DNA from: Thiobacillus sp. 65-29
GTDB lineage: Bacteria; Pseudomonadota; Gammaproteobacteria; Burkholderiales; Thiobacillaceae
Reading direction: 5' to 3'
Assembly: GCA_001899775.1 (NCBI GenBank)
Contig: MKWN01000026.1
Span: forward strand, 16,267 to 80,266
Length of the DNA stretch: 64,000 nt
The position numbers were made by a program, and so were the translations under genes. The stretch's first letter is position 1. Every line of letters starts with the position of its first letter. Below, piece by piece: positions 54,794-62,539 of this stretch. The notes under the pieces are model-generated. The model did not search any database. It was not told where the DNA came from and saw only the letters and a list, made by a program, of their open reading frames with translations.

Positions 54794-56416
54794 ATGATTG
54801 CGGCAATCGAGGCCTGGCGCGCCGGCTTGTTCCATCGGCGTCACCTCATGCGCAACCTTGGCGCCGGCCTGGTGGTCGGCGTGGTCGCCCTGCCGCTGGC
54901 GATGGCCTTTGCGATCGCCAGCGGGGCGCGCCCGGAACAGGGCATCTACACCGGCATCGTCGCCGGCCTGCTGGCCGCCCTGTTCGGCAGTTCACGCGTG
55001 TCGATCAGCGGGCCGACCGGCGCCTTCATCGTCATCCTCGCCGGCATCACCGCCAAATACGGCATCGACGGCCTGCAGATTGCCACGCTGATGGCCGGCC
55101 TGATCCTGCTGGCCATGGGACTGGTCAAGCTGGGCGCCATCATCCGCTTCATCCCCACGCCGGTCGTCACCGGCTTCACCACCGGCATCGCGGTCATCAT
55201 CTTCGTCGGCCAGTGGAAGGATTTCTTCGGCCTCGCGCCCGCCGCCTCCGGCCATCATTTCCACGAGAAGCTGATCGCACTGGCCGAGGCCCTGCCCGGC
55301 CTGCATCTGCCAACCACCCTGCTCGCGCTCGGCGCGCTCGCCATCGTCGTGCTGATGCCGCGTGTGCTGCGGCGCATTCCCAGCCCGCTCGTCGCCATGC
55401 TCGCGGTGACGCTGGCGCAGGCATATTTCCAGTTCGACGGCGTCGCCACCATCGGCAGCGCCTTCGGCGGCATTCCCGCAGGGCTGCCCGAGCTGCACCT
55501 GCCGCAGGTCAGCTTCGCGCGCGTGCTCGAACTCCTGGGACCGGCCTTCACCATCGCCATGCTGGGGGCGATCGAGTCGCTGCTGTGCGCGGTGGTCGCC
55601 GACGGCATGATCGGCACGCGCCACGACCCGAATCAGGAACTCGTCGGTCAGGGCATCGCCAACATCGCCGCGCCGATGCTCGGCGGTTTCGCCGCCACCG
55701 GCGCGATCGCACGCACCGCCACCAATATCCGCAACGGCGGCGACAGCCCGCTCGCCGGCGTGGTGCATGCGCTGTTCCTGCTCGCCGTGATCGTCGCGCT
55801 GGCGCCGCTGGCGGCGCACATCCCGCTCGCGGCCCTGGCGGCGATCCTGTTCGTGGTGGCGTGGAACATGAGCGAGGCACGCCACTTCGTCGATCTCCTG
55901 CGTCACGCCCCGGCCAACGACAAGGCGCTGCTGCTCATCACCTTCCTGCTGACGGTGTTCGCGGACCTGGTGATCGCGGTCAACGTCGGCGTGCTGCTCG
56001 CCGCGCTGCTGTTCATGAAACGCATGAGCGAAACGGTGACGATCGAGGGCGAAAGCGACACCAGCCTGGCCGGCGTCTGCCCGGTCGGTGTGCCCAAGGG
56101 GGTGCAGATCTACTCCATCGACGGCCCGCTGTTCTTCGGTGCCGCGGCCAGCTTCGAACGCACGCTCGCCGGCCTGCACGACCAGACGCGCGTGCTGATC
56201 CTGAGGCTGGGCGAGGTGCCGATCATCGACGCCACCGCGATGCAGGCCCTGGCGGATATCACGCGCCGTTTCCAGCAGCGCGGGGTGAAGGTGATGCTGT
56301 GCGAAGCGAACAGCCGCATCAACAAGAAGCTGCGGAACTTCGGCCTGCTCGCGCAGGTACGGCAGGCCGACGCGACGATCAGCCTGGTGGAGGCGCTGGG
56401 AGAGGTGGAGGTTTAG
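54794..56416 (+). CDS. SulP family anion transporter (SulP-3)
   Basis: A 540-residue SulP protein: membrane domain (about 15-420) with ALPLAMAFAIASGARPEQGIYTG and NQELVGQGIANIAAPMLGGFAATGAIARTATN motifs and a STAS domain (about 440-535) with IDGPLFFGAAASFERTL. It lies 14 bases after the gamma-CA-like gene, and the pair converges on the RuBisCO operon. SulP proteins encoded beside carbonic anhydrases and RuBisCO in autotrophs have been proposed as bicarbonate transporters; here this is inference from context. Confidence 0.92.
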   Translation: MIAAIEAWRAGLFHRRHLMRNLGAGLVVGVVALPLAMAFAIASGARPEQGIYTGIVAGLLAALFGSSRVSISGPTGAFIVILAGITAKYGIDGLQIATLMAGLILLAMGLVKLGAIIRFIPTPVVTGFTTGIAVIIFVGQWKDFFGLAPAASGHHFHEKLIALAEALPGLHLPTTLLALGALAIVVLMPRVLRRIPSPLVAMLAVTLAQAYFQFDGVATIGSAFGGIPAGLPELHLPQVSFARVLELLGPAFTIAMLGAIESLLCAVVADGMIGTRHDPNQELVGQGIANIAAPMLGGFAATGAIARTATNIRNGGDSPLAGVVHALFLLAVIVALAPLAAHIPLAALAAILFVVAWNMSEARHFVDLLRHAPANDKALLLITFLLTVFADLVIAVNVGVLLAALLFMKRMSETVTIEGESDTSLAGVCPVGVPKGVQIYSIDGPLFFGAAASFERTLAGLHDQTRVLILRLGEVPIIDATAMQALADITRRFQQRGVKVMLCEANSRINKKLRNFGLLAQVRQADATISLVEALGEVEV

Positions 56417-56419
56417 AAT

Positions 56420-56536
56420 CTAGGGGCTAGGATCTAGGGGCCAGGGGCTAGGAGCGGCCATAGGCCGCCCTCAAAAAAAGTGCGAAGCACACATTCCCTA
56501 AATCCTAGCCCCTAAATCCTGGCCCCTGGCGTCTAG
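56420..56536. repeat. Dispersed inverted repeat, family B (copy 1)
   Basis: The entire gap between the convergent SulP-3 and 97-aa genes is an inverted repeat built from CTAGGGGCTAGG-type words: left arm 56420-56452 and right arm about 56503-56536, with a middle holding a GCGGCC..GGCCGC-like stem and a short A-run. The right arm supplies the TAG stop of the minus-strand gene. The structure recurs between cbbL and cbbS (60877-60954). Confidence 0.75.
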
Positions 56537-56826
56537 TCATCCTCGCCAAGCTCCGGGTTCCAGCCTTTCTCCTTCGCCAGGGCCATCGCGCGCTCGTAGA
56601 TCTGCGTATGGCGCTCGCGCAGTTCCGGCGGCAACCGGCTCGGCAGGTTGGCGTACTTGTCCCACTCTTTTTCGATGCGATCCATCAGCGCCTGCATGCG
56701 GCCGAGGTCCCAGCCGGTACAGTCCTCGCTCTCGGGAATGAAGCCGAACAGCCAGCCATCGAGCACGACCCGGCCGAGTTGGGTCATGCCGTGCTTGTCG
56801 TTGTTGAAGCCGATGTATTTGTCCAT
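56533..56826 (-). CDS. Unknown 97-aa protein at the end of the cbb operon
   Basis: A small acidic soluble protein starting MDKYIGFNNDKHGMTQLGRV, then WLFGFIPESEDCTGWDLGRM and a helical second half. I do not recognise it. It lies downstream of cbbO on the same strand, after a family A repeat, so it may be co-transcribed with the RuBisCO genes and be linked to the activase pair. The ATG at 56826 is preferred; the upstream extension of the frame is inside the repeat. Confidence 0.75.
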   Translation of the reverse strand: MDKYIGFNNDKHGMTQLGRVVLDGWLFGFIPESEDCTGWDLGRMQALMDRIEKEWDKYANLPSRLPPELRERHTQIYERAMALAKEKGWNPELGEDD

Positions 56827-56836
56827 GGTCAAAACC

Positions 56837-56983
56837 TTTTTTGTCCGCGAAGGAGCGCGAAGACGTTCAAGTCCGGATTGCCTTCCGGAAGTACTGGACA
56901 CTTCGTCACCCCGGCAAACGCCGGCAAGGCAATGATCGACGTGCCCAATGCTTCCTTCGCGTTTCTTCGCGCCCTTCGCGGAT
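56837..56983. repeat. Dispersed inverted repeat, family A (copy 2)
   Basis: Between cbbO and the 97-aa gene: one arm at 56837-56865 (TTTTTTGTCCGCGAAGGA-type) and the other at 56953-56983 (CCTTCGCGTTTCTTCGCGCC-type), separated by about 90 bases of unrelated sequence. On the minus strand the first arm leads into the 97-aa gene start with the same CTTCGCGGACAAAAAAG ending as copy 1. Confidence 0.75.
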
Positions 56984-56992
56984 AGGGGGAAG

Positions 56993-59389
56993 TTAGCGGG
57001 TCAGGCCAGCATACAGCAGCGGCAGCTTCTCCGGGAGACGTTGCACATGGTCGACCACCATGTAGTTTTTCTGGCCGAAGATGCGCGACACGTAGTTGTC
57101 GGCGCGCGGATCGAGGCTCATGCAGTAGGTGGTGACGCCGTGCCGCGCGATTTCCTCGACCGCCTTCTTGGTGTCGTAACGCAGGTACTGCGGGTCGCGC
57201 ACGTCGATGTCCGCGGGTTCGCCGTCGGTGATGACGATGAGGAGTTTCTTCGCCGAACGCTGCAATTTCAGGTGGTGGCCGGCATGGCGGATCGCCGCGC
57301 CCATGCGCGTCGACAACTGGCCGGTCATGCCGGCGAGCCGGGCCTTGGGCACCTCGTCCCAGTGCTGGTCGAAATCCTTGAAGCGATAGTATTCGACGTC
57401 GTGGCGGCCGTCCGAGCAGAAGCCGTGGATGGCGAACGGATCGCCCACCTTGCTGATGGCGTCGGCGAGCAGCACGCAGGCCTGGCGCGTGAGGTCGAGC
57501 ACCGAATAGTCATGATCCTGCACCATTTCGTTGGTCGACTCCGACAGGTCGAGCAGCACGAGAATGGAAAAATCGCGCGTCTTCCTCACCGAGCGCATCA
57601 TGATGCGCGGATCGGGCTGCAAGCCCTGGCGGATGTCGGTGAAGCTCGCGATCGCGGCGTTGATGTCGATCTCGTCGCCGTCTTCAAGCTTCCTGATGCG
57701 CTGCACGCCCTGCGGCTGCATGGCGTCGAGCAGGAACTTCATGCGGTGGATCTCGCGCTTGTATTGCGCGGCGATGGCGTCGATCACCTGCAACTCGCCG
57801 AATGCGGCGCGCTTTTCCAGTACCGTCGCCCACGCCGGGCGTTCGAGCTGGATCTGGTAGTCCCACTCGGAATAATGGAAGGGATCGGACACCGGCGGCT
57901 TGCCTTCCAGCTGGTTGTAGGACTTGCCGCCGCTCGACTCGCCGATGTTCTCGTAGGGAAAGAGCTCGGTGCCGAGCACCCAGATTTCCTGGGCGTCGTC
58001 GCCCGCGGTTTCGACGTCAATCTCGTTGATCATCTCCATCACGCTGACGTGCTTGCGCACCTGCTTGATGGATTCGTAGCCGGCGCCCGCCGCCTTGTCG
58101 AAATCGAATTCCTCGAATTCCCAGAAGTAGCGGTTATCGTCGCGGTAGGGCGCGGTGAGCAGGTCCGTGCGCGGATTGAACGCGAGCTTTTTCTGCCCGA
58201 TGCTGTGCGCCAGGGTGACGCCGATATCCCACGACACCCGGTTGTCACCAAGCCGGTCGTTCGCGGCAGCGAACAGCGCGCGCGCCTGCGCGATCCACGG
58301 GTCATCGTCGACGTAGCTGTCGTCGAGCAGCGCGCGTGCGAGGCGGTCGAGATAGTCGCCAATCGACGTCTGCATGGCGGGCGTCGCGGTGTGGAGCTGC
58401 GCCCACAGTTGCTTCAGGCCGGGAAAGCGGCGGATCGACAGCGTCTCCACGCGCGCATCCTCGATCACCGAGATTACCGCCATCTGCAGCGGATTGAGCG
58501 CCTCCGCCGAGATCGGCACTTTCGTTTCCACCATGTGCGCCGCGCAGTGCGCGGCGGTTGCGCGATAGAGTTCGAGGCCGGATACCCTGTTTGCCTCTCC
58601 CGCCTGCGTGAGAGGGTGGCCCACGGGGCCGGGAGAGGGGAGGATGAAGTCGTCGAAGGCATCGGGCAGGTACAGCAGATAGTCCTCGATGTAGGGCCGG
58701 TAGCCCTCGCGCGACTCGAAGTCGCCGGAGGTCGGCCGCATGAAGAAATCGCGTGCCCACAGCGCGCGCAGATACATGTTGATGCGGCGCTGCACGTCAA
58801 CCAACAGGGTGCCCTTGCGCTCCTTTTGCAGCATGGCCAGCGACTCCCTGGAGTCGAGGCCGAAATACTTGATCTGCTCCTCGTAATTGGTGCGATGCGC
58901 GTGCGCGCCCCACAGCGCCCAGCGGCGCAGCCCGCCGAGGGTCAGGTGCTGGAACAGCACTTCCAGCTTGTCCAGCATCGGGCGCACGCCACGCGGCGCC
59001 TGCGCGATCAGGGTGTTGATGAACTGCAGGTAATTGAGAAAGAGCTGCGCATCGCCGAGACGGTTGGCGGCCGTGGCGGCGGTGGCGAGCAAAAGTTCGA
59101 TCACCGTCCCCGAAGTCTTCGATGCCAGCAGCAGCGAGGCGGTGGCGAGTTCACCGACCACGTCCTCGCCGACTTCCTTGGCCACGCGCGGCGCTTCCTC
59201 GATCCAGGTTTCCACCAGCGAGTCGCCGCGCCCCAGTCCGCGGATCGCGGACACGCCCTTCAGGTAATTGTCCAGCCCGCGCGGCGAGAACACCCGGGTC
59301 GCCTCGTGCCAGTTGGCTTCGAGCGCGGCACGGCTGTGCGGCGACAGGTCTTCCAGCAGTTCGGCGTAGTCTTCGAGTTTGATCGACAT
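56993..59389 (-). CDS. cbbO: CbbO: von Willebrand factor A subunit of RuBisCO activase
   Basis: CbbO is the substrate adaptor of the CbbQO motor that removes inhibitory sugar phosphates from RuBisCO. The 798-residue protein is normal length. The N-terminal two thirds are helical, and the C-terminal VWA domain carries the MIDAS motif LVLLDLSESTNE (about residue 620) and ends with the TDGEPADIDVRDPQYLRYDT region. It follows cbbQ across a repeat-filled gap of 94 bases. No strong ribosome-binding site is seen before ATG 59389. Confidence 0.95.
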   Translation of the reverse strand: MSIKLEDYAELLEDLSPHSRAALEANWHEATRVFSPRGLDNYLKGVSAIRGLGRGDSLVETWIEEAPRVAKEVGEDVVGELATASLLLASKTSGTVIELLLATAATAANRLGDAQLFLNYLQFINTLIAQAPRGVRPMLDKLEVLFQHLTLGGLRRWALWGAHAHRTNYEEQIKYFGLDSRESLAMLQKERKGTLLVDVQRRINMYLRALWARDFFMRPTSGDFESREGYRPYIEDYLLYLPDAFDDFILPSPGPVGHPLTQAGEANRVSGLELYRATAAHCAAHMVETKVPISAEALNPLQMAVISVIEDARVETLSIRRFPGLKQLWAQLHTATPAMQTSIGDYLDRLARALLDDSYVDDDPWIAQARALFAAANDRLGDNRVSWDIGVTLAHSIGQKKLAFNPRTDLLTAPYRDDNRYFWEFEEFDFDKAAGAGYESIKQVRKHVSVMEMINEIDVETAGDDAQEIWVLGTELFPYENIGESSGGKSYNQLEGKPPVSDPFHYSEWDYQIQLERPAWATVLEKRAAFGELQVIDAIAAQYKREIHRMKFLLDAMQPQGVQRIRKLEDGDEIDINAAIASFTDIRQGLQPDPRIMMRSVRKTRDFSILVLLDLSESTNEMVQDHDYSVLDLTRQACVLLADAISKVGDPFAIHGFCSDGRHDVEYYRFKDFDQHWDEVPKARLAGMTGQLSTRMGAAIRHAGHHLKLQRSAKKLLIVITDGEPADIDVRDPQYLRYDTKKAVEEIARHGVTTYCMSLDPRADNYVSRIFGQKNYMVVDHVQRLPEKLPLLYAGLTR

Positions 59390-59395
59390 GGCTTG

Positions 59396-59475
59396 GTGAG
59401 CAGTGAACGGTGAGCAGTGAACGGTAAGCGGCGTGCGGCTTCAGCGGTTTTTCCGCTTGCCGCTCACCGCTCGCC
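59396..59475. repeat. Dispersed inverted repeat, family C
   Basis: The cbbQ-cbbO gap holds tandem GTGAGCAGTGAACGG words (59396-59425) followed by GTAAGCGGCGTGCGG, and an opposing arm TTTTCCGCTTGCCGCTCACC (about 59449-59467). The arms can fold into an imperfect hairpin. Related words occur in front of mpl (16256-16285). Confidence 0.7.
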
Positions 59476-59483
59476 CCTTCCCA

Positions 59484-60287
59484 TCAGAAGAACGTCGTCA
59501 CCGCAGCGTCGAGCGCGTCGCGCATGTCCGGATCGTCGGTGATCGGACGCACCAGGGCGACGCGGCACGCGGCCTGCGGCGCGACGCCCTTGGCGATCAG
59601 CGAGCCGGCGTAGACCAGCATGCGCGTGGACAGGCCCTCGTCGAGGCCGTGGCCCTTGAGGTTGCGGCTGCGCTCGGCGATCGACACCAGTTTGCCGGCG
59701 ATGTCGGCGTTGACGCCCGACTCGTGCGCCACGATCTCGGTCTCGATGTCGTGCGCGGGGTAGGTGAAGTCGAGGCCGCCGAAACGCTGCTTGGTCGACT
59801 GCTTCAAATCCTTCATCAGCGACTGGTAGCCGGGGTTGTAGGAAATCACAATCTGGAAGTCGGGGTGGGCTTGCACCAGCTCGCCCTTTTTCTCCAGCGG
59901 CAGCACGCGCCGGTTGTCGGTGAGCGGGTGGATCACCACGGTGGTGTCCTGGCGCGCCTCGACCACCTCGTCGAGGTAGCAGATCGCGCCGTGGCGCGCG
60001 GCGATCGCCAGTGGCCCGTCCTGCCACTCGGTGCCCTGGGCGGACAACAGGAAGCGGCCGACCAGGTCGGAGGCCGTCATGTCCTCGTTGCACGCGACGG
60101 TGATGAGCGGCTTGCCCAGCTTGTGCGCCATGTATTCGACGAAGCGCGTCTTGCCACAGCCTGTCGGCCCCTTCAGCATCATCGGCATACGCACCGAATA
60201 GGCGGCTTCGTAGAGCTCGACCTCGTCGGCGACGGGGCGGTAGTAGGGTTCCCTGGTGATGCGGTATTGATCGACGATGTTGCTCAT
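59484..60287 (-). CDS. cbbQ: CbbQ: AAA+ ATPase of RuBisCO activase
   Basis: A MoxR-group AAA+ ATPase of 267 residues that powers RuBisCO reactivation together with CbbO. Walker A is [15 protein letters not shown] (about residue 40), Walker B is [12 protein letters not shown] (about 100) and sensor 1 is [10 protein letters not shown] (about 150). A hexamer is expected. The ATG follows a family A repeat. The gene is separated from cbbS by a strong hairpin terminator, so its expression probably depends on read-through or its own promoter. Confidence 0.97.
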   Translation of the reverse strand: MSNIVDQYRITREPYYRPVADEVELYEAAYSVRMPMMLKGPTGCGKTRFVEYMAHKLGKPLITVACNEDMTASDLVGRFLLSAQGTEWQDGPLAIAARHGAICYLDEVVEARQDTTVVIHPLTDNRRVLPLEKKGELVQAHPDFQIVISYNPGYQSLMKDLKQSTKQRFGGLDFTYPAHDIETEIVAHESGVNADIAGKLVSIAERSRNLKGHGLDEGLSTRMLVYAGSLIAKGVAPQAACRVALVRPITDDPDMRDALDAAVTTFF

Positions 60288-60305
60288 TTCAATTCCTCAT
60301 TTATT

Positions 60306-60432
60306 CATCCGCGAAGGACGCGAAGGGACGCGAAGGAAAGGCGATAACGGTCAGAAGCCACATCCGAGGCACAATGCCGAAAAGCCAGCCCGAAGATCTC
60401 CTTCGTGTTCCTTCGCGTCCTTCGCGGACAAA
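60306..60432. repeat. Dispersed inverted repeat, family A (copy 3)
   Basis: In the cbbS-cbbQ gap, one arm (60306-60336; CATCCGCGAAGGACGCGAAGG-type) and an opposing arm (60399-60432; TTCCTTCGCGTCCTTCGCGG-type) flank about 60 bases. On the minus strand the arm next to cbbQ ends CTTCGCGGATGAATAAATG about 20 bases before the cbbQ start. Confidence 0.75.
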
Positions 60433-60438
60433 CAACCC

Positions 60439-60478
60439 AAACAAAAACCCCCGCCACGCGAATCGCGCAGCGGGGGTT
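60439..60478 (-). terminator. Strong hairpin terminator between cbbS and cbbQ
   Basis: AACCCCCGC (60446-60454) pairs with GCGGGGGTT (60470-60478), and inside it CGCG pairs with CGCG around AAT. On the minus strand this compound stem directly follows cbbS and ends in TTTTTGTTT, a textbook intrinsic terminator. It should make cbbLS mRNA more abundant than cbbQO mRNA. Confidence 0.88.
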
Positions 60479-60503
60479 CGTTTACTTCAAACCGCCGCGC
60501 GAG

Positions 60504-60860
60504 TTAAATCGTCTTGCCGCGGTAGATGACCATGGCCGCGCCCTGCGACTGCGCGAAGTTGTCGTAGCCCACCAAGCGTACGTGGTTGTTGGGGTTGGCC
60601 TTGTGACAGGCTTCGGCTTCCGCGAGGATGCGGTCGACGTCGGTCTCGCCGAACATCGGCAGTTTCCACATGTACCAGTACGAGTCCATCAGGTGCTCGG
60701 GCTCGGTGTGCTCGATGGCCGGGTTCCAGCCCTTCTTCACGATGTACTCGACCTGCTTGCGGATGTTGGCCGCGTCCATGGCGGGCAGGTAGGAGAAGGT
60801 TTCGAACTTGCGGCTGGCGGGATCGGACAGCCGGCTCTTGTAATCCATCACTTCAGACAT
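60504..60860 (-). CDS. cbbS: RuBisCO form I small subunit
   Basis: The 118-residue small subunit has [10 protein letters not shown] near residue 19, [11 protein letters not shown] and [12 protein letters not shown]. Before the FETFSYLP block it carries the six-residue SDPASR-type insertion seen in IAq small subunits, fitting the cbbLSQO arrangement and the absence of carboxysome genes. It follows cbbL after a 99-base family B hairpin and has a good AAAGGAAA ribosome-binding site. Confidence 0.97.
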   Translation of the reverse strand: MSEVMDYKSRLSDPASRKFETFSYLPAMDAANIRKQVEYIVKKGWNPAIEHTEPEHLMDSYWYMWKLPMFGETDVDRILAEAEACHKANPNNHVRLVGYDNFAQSQGAAMVIYRGKTI

Positions 60861-60876
60861 TTCATTTCCTTTCTAA

Positions 60877-60954
60877 CTAGGAATTAGGATTTAGGATCCA
60901 GGGGCTAGGGTGGGGGCGGGTTTCCCTGGCCCCTAATTCCTAGCTCCTAGCTCC
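60877..60954. repeat. Dispersed inverted repeat, family B (copy 2)
   Basis: The cbbL-cbbS gap contains CTAGGAATTAGGATTTAGG and CCAGGGGCTAGGG words in the left arm (60877-60910) and CCCTGGCCCCTAATTCCTAG in the right arm (60924-60954), forming a hairpin of over 25 base pairs with interruptions. It matches the repeat at 56420-56536. Confidence 0.75.
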
Positions 60955-60959
60955 TTCAA

Positions 60960-62381
60960 TTACTTGTGCGCGACGTCCAGCTTGTCGACGGTGTCGAACT
61001 CGAACTTGATTTCCTTCCACGTTTCCATGGCGATCTTCAGTTCGGGGCTGGCCTTGGCCGCTTCGGTCAGGATGGTCTTGCCTTCCTTCTCGATGGCGAC
61101 GCCCTTGTTGCGCGCTTCCACACAGGCTTCCAGGGCGACGCGGTTGGCCGCGGCGCCGGCCGCGTTGCCCCACGGGTGTCCAAGCGTCCCGCCGCCGAAC
61201 TGCAGCACGGAATCGTCACCGAAGATGTTGACCAGCGCGGGCATGTGCCACACGTGGATGCCGCCGGAGGCGACCGGCATCACGCCGGGCATGGAGCCCC
61301 AGTCCTGATCGAAGAAGATACCGCGCGAACGGTCTTCCTTGATGTAGCTGTCGCGCATGATGTCGATCCAGCCCAGGGTGGCCTCACGGTCGCCTTCCAG
61401 CTTGCCCACGACGGTGCCCGAGTGCAGGTGGTCGCCGCCGGACAGGCGCAGGATCTTGGTCAGCACGCGGAAGTGGATACCATGGTGCGGGTTGCGGTCG
61501 AGCACGGCGTGCATCGCCCGGTGGATGTGCAGCAGCATGCCGTTGTCGCGGCACCAGTTGGCGAGGCCCGTGTTGGCCGTGAAGCCGCCGGTGATGTAGT
61601 CGTGCATGATGATCGGCGCGCCGATTTCCTTGGCGTACTCGGCACGCTTGTACATCTCTTCCGGGGTCGGCGCAGTTACGTTGAGGTAGTGACCCTTGCG
61701 CTCGCCGGTCTCACGCTCGGACTTCTCGATCGCTTCCATGACGAAGTCGAAACGCTGGCGCCAGCGCATGAAGGGCTGGCTGTTGACGTTCTCGTCGTCC
61801 TTGGTGAAGTCGAGACCGCCGCGCAGGCACTCGTACACGGCGCGGCCGTAGTTCTTGGCGGACAGACCCAATTTAGGCTTGATCGTGCAGCCGAGCAGCG
61901 GACGGCCGTATTTGTTCATGACGTCGCGCTCGACCTGGATGCCGTGGGGCGGGCCGCCACAGGTCTTGACGTAGGCGATCGGGAAGCGCACGTCTTCCAG
62001 ACGCAGGGCGCGCACGGCCTTGAAGCCGAACACGTTGCCGACCAGCGAGGTGAACACGTTGACCACCGAGCCCTCTTCGAACAGGTCGATCGGGTAGGCG
62101 ATGAAGGCGTAGAAGCAGGTGTCGTCACCCGGCACGTCTTCGATCTTGTAGGCGCGCCCCTTGTAGTAGTCGAGGTCGGTCAGCAGGTCGGTCCACACCG
62201 TGGTCCAGGTACCGGTGGAGGATTCGGCGGCCACGGCAGCGGCGGCTTCCTCGCGGTCCACGCCCGGCTGCGGGGTGATCTTGAACACCGCCAGGATATC
62301 GGTATCCAGCGGCGTGTATTCGGGCATCCAGTAAGTCTGCCGGTATTCTTTCACACCGGCGCTGTAGGTTTTGACAGCCAT
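60960..62381 (-). CDS. cbbL: RuBisCO form I large subunit (form IAq)
   Basis: RuBisCO fixes CO2 onto ribulose-1,5-bisphosphate in the Calvin cycle. The 473-residue protein is complete. Active-site motifs are [18 protein letters not shown] (Lys near 175), [20 protein letters not shown] (carbamylated Lys near 201 with Asp and Glu), [10 protein letters not shown], and loop 6 [13 protein letters not shown] (Lys near 334). A GGAGG ribosome-binding site precedes ATG 62381. It heads the cbbL-S-Q-O operon, divergent from cbbR. Confidence 0.98.
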   Translation of the reverse strand: MAVKTYSAGVKEYRQTYWMPEYTPLDTDILAVFKITPQPGVDREEAAAAVAAESSTGTWTTVWTDLLTDLDYYKGRAYKIEDVPGDDTCFYAFIAYPIDLFEEGSVVNVFTSLVGNVFGFKAVRALRLEDVRFPIAYVKTCGGPPHGIQVERDVMNKYGRPLLGCTIKPKLGLSAKNYGRAVYECLRGGLDFTKDDENVNSQPFMRWRQRFDFVMEAIEKSERETGERKGHYLNVTAPTPEEMYKRAEYAKEIGAPIIMHDYITGGFTANTGLANWCRDNGMLLHIHRAMHAVLDRNPHHGIHFRVLTKILRLSGGDHLHSGTVVGKLEGDREATLGWIDIMRDSYIKEDRSRGIFFDQDWGSMPGVMPVASGGIHVWHMPALVNIFGDDSVLQFGGGTLGHPWGNAAGAAANRVALEACVEARNKGVAIEKEGKTILTEAAKASPELKIAMETWKEIKFEFDTVDKLDVAHK

Positions 62382-62461
62382 GTTGCCTCCAAGCAGAAAA
62401 GTATGGGATTACGCGTCATGCCGGAACCGCTCATGCACGATGGACGCATCATGCTCGAGAA

Positions 62462-62530
62462 AAAACATAAATAACAGTCGATTTTGTCTATTTCCAGAAT
62501 AGATTATTATCTATAATACATTTCAAGACG
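62462..62530. promoter_or_regulatory. cbbL-cbbR divergent control region with palindrome
   Basis: The 158-bp spacer has an AT-rich core. ATAGAT (62499-62504) and ATCTAT (62509-62514) form a perfect palindrome with a four-base centre, a LysR-type T-N11-A site, 26-41 bases before the cbbR ATG. Further AT-rich sequence (62462-62487) lies towards cbbL. This is the expected place for CbbR binding, autoregulation and cbb operon activation; the cbbL -35/-10 boxes are weak, as is common at LysR-activated promoters. Confidence 0.6.
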
Positions 62531-62539
62531 CCCGCTGCC

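Noticed and set aside
56948..59413. 821-codon open frame on the plus strand
   Set aside because: It is antisense to cbbO and has no recognisable domain; cbbO is well supported by its VWA domain and operon context.
56420..60954. CRISPR array or integron attC sites as explanation for the repeats
   Set aside because: The repeats are irregular inverted words between genes with no constant-length spacers, no cas or integrase genes and no attC core sites.
54219..62381. Carboxysome locus
   Set aside because: No csoS2, shell protein or csoSCA genes are present; the cbbLSQO order and the small-subunit insertion fit the free form IAq enzyme.
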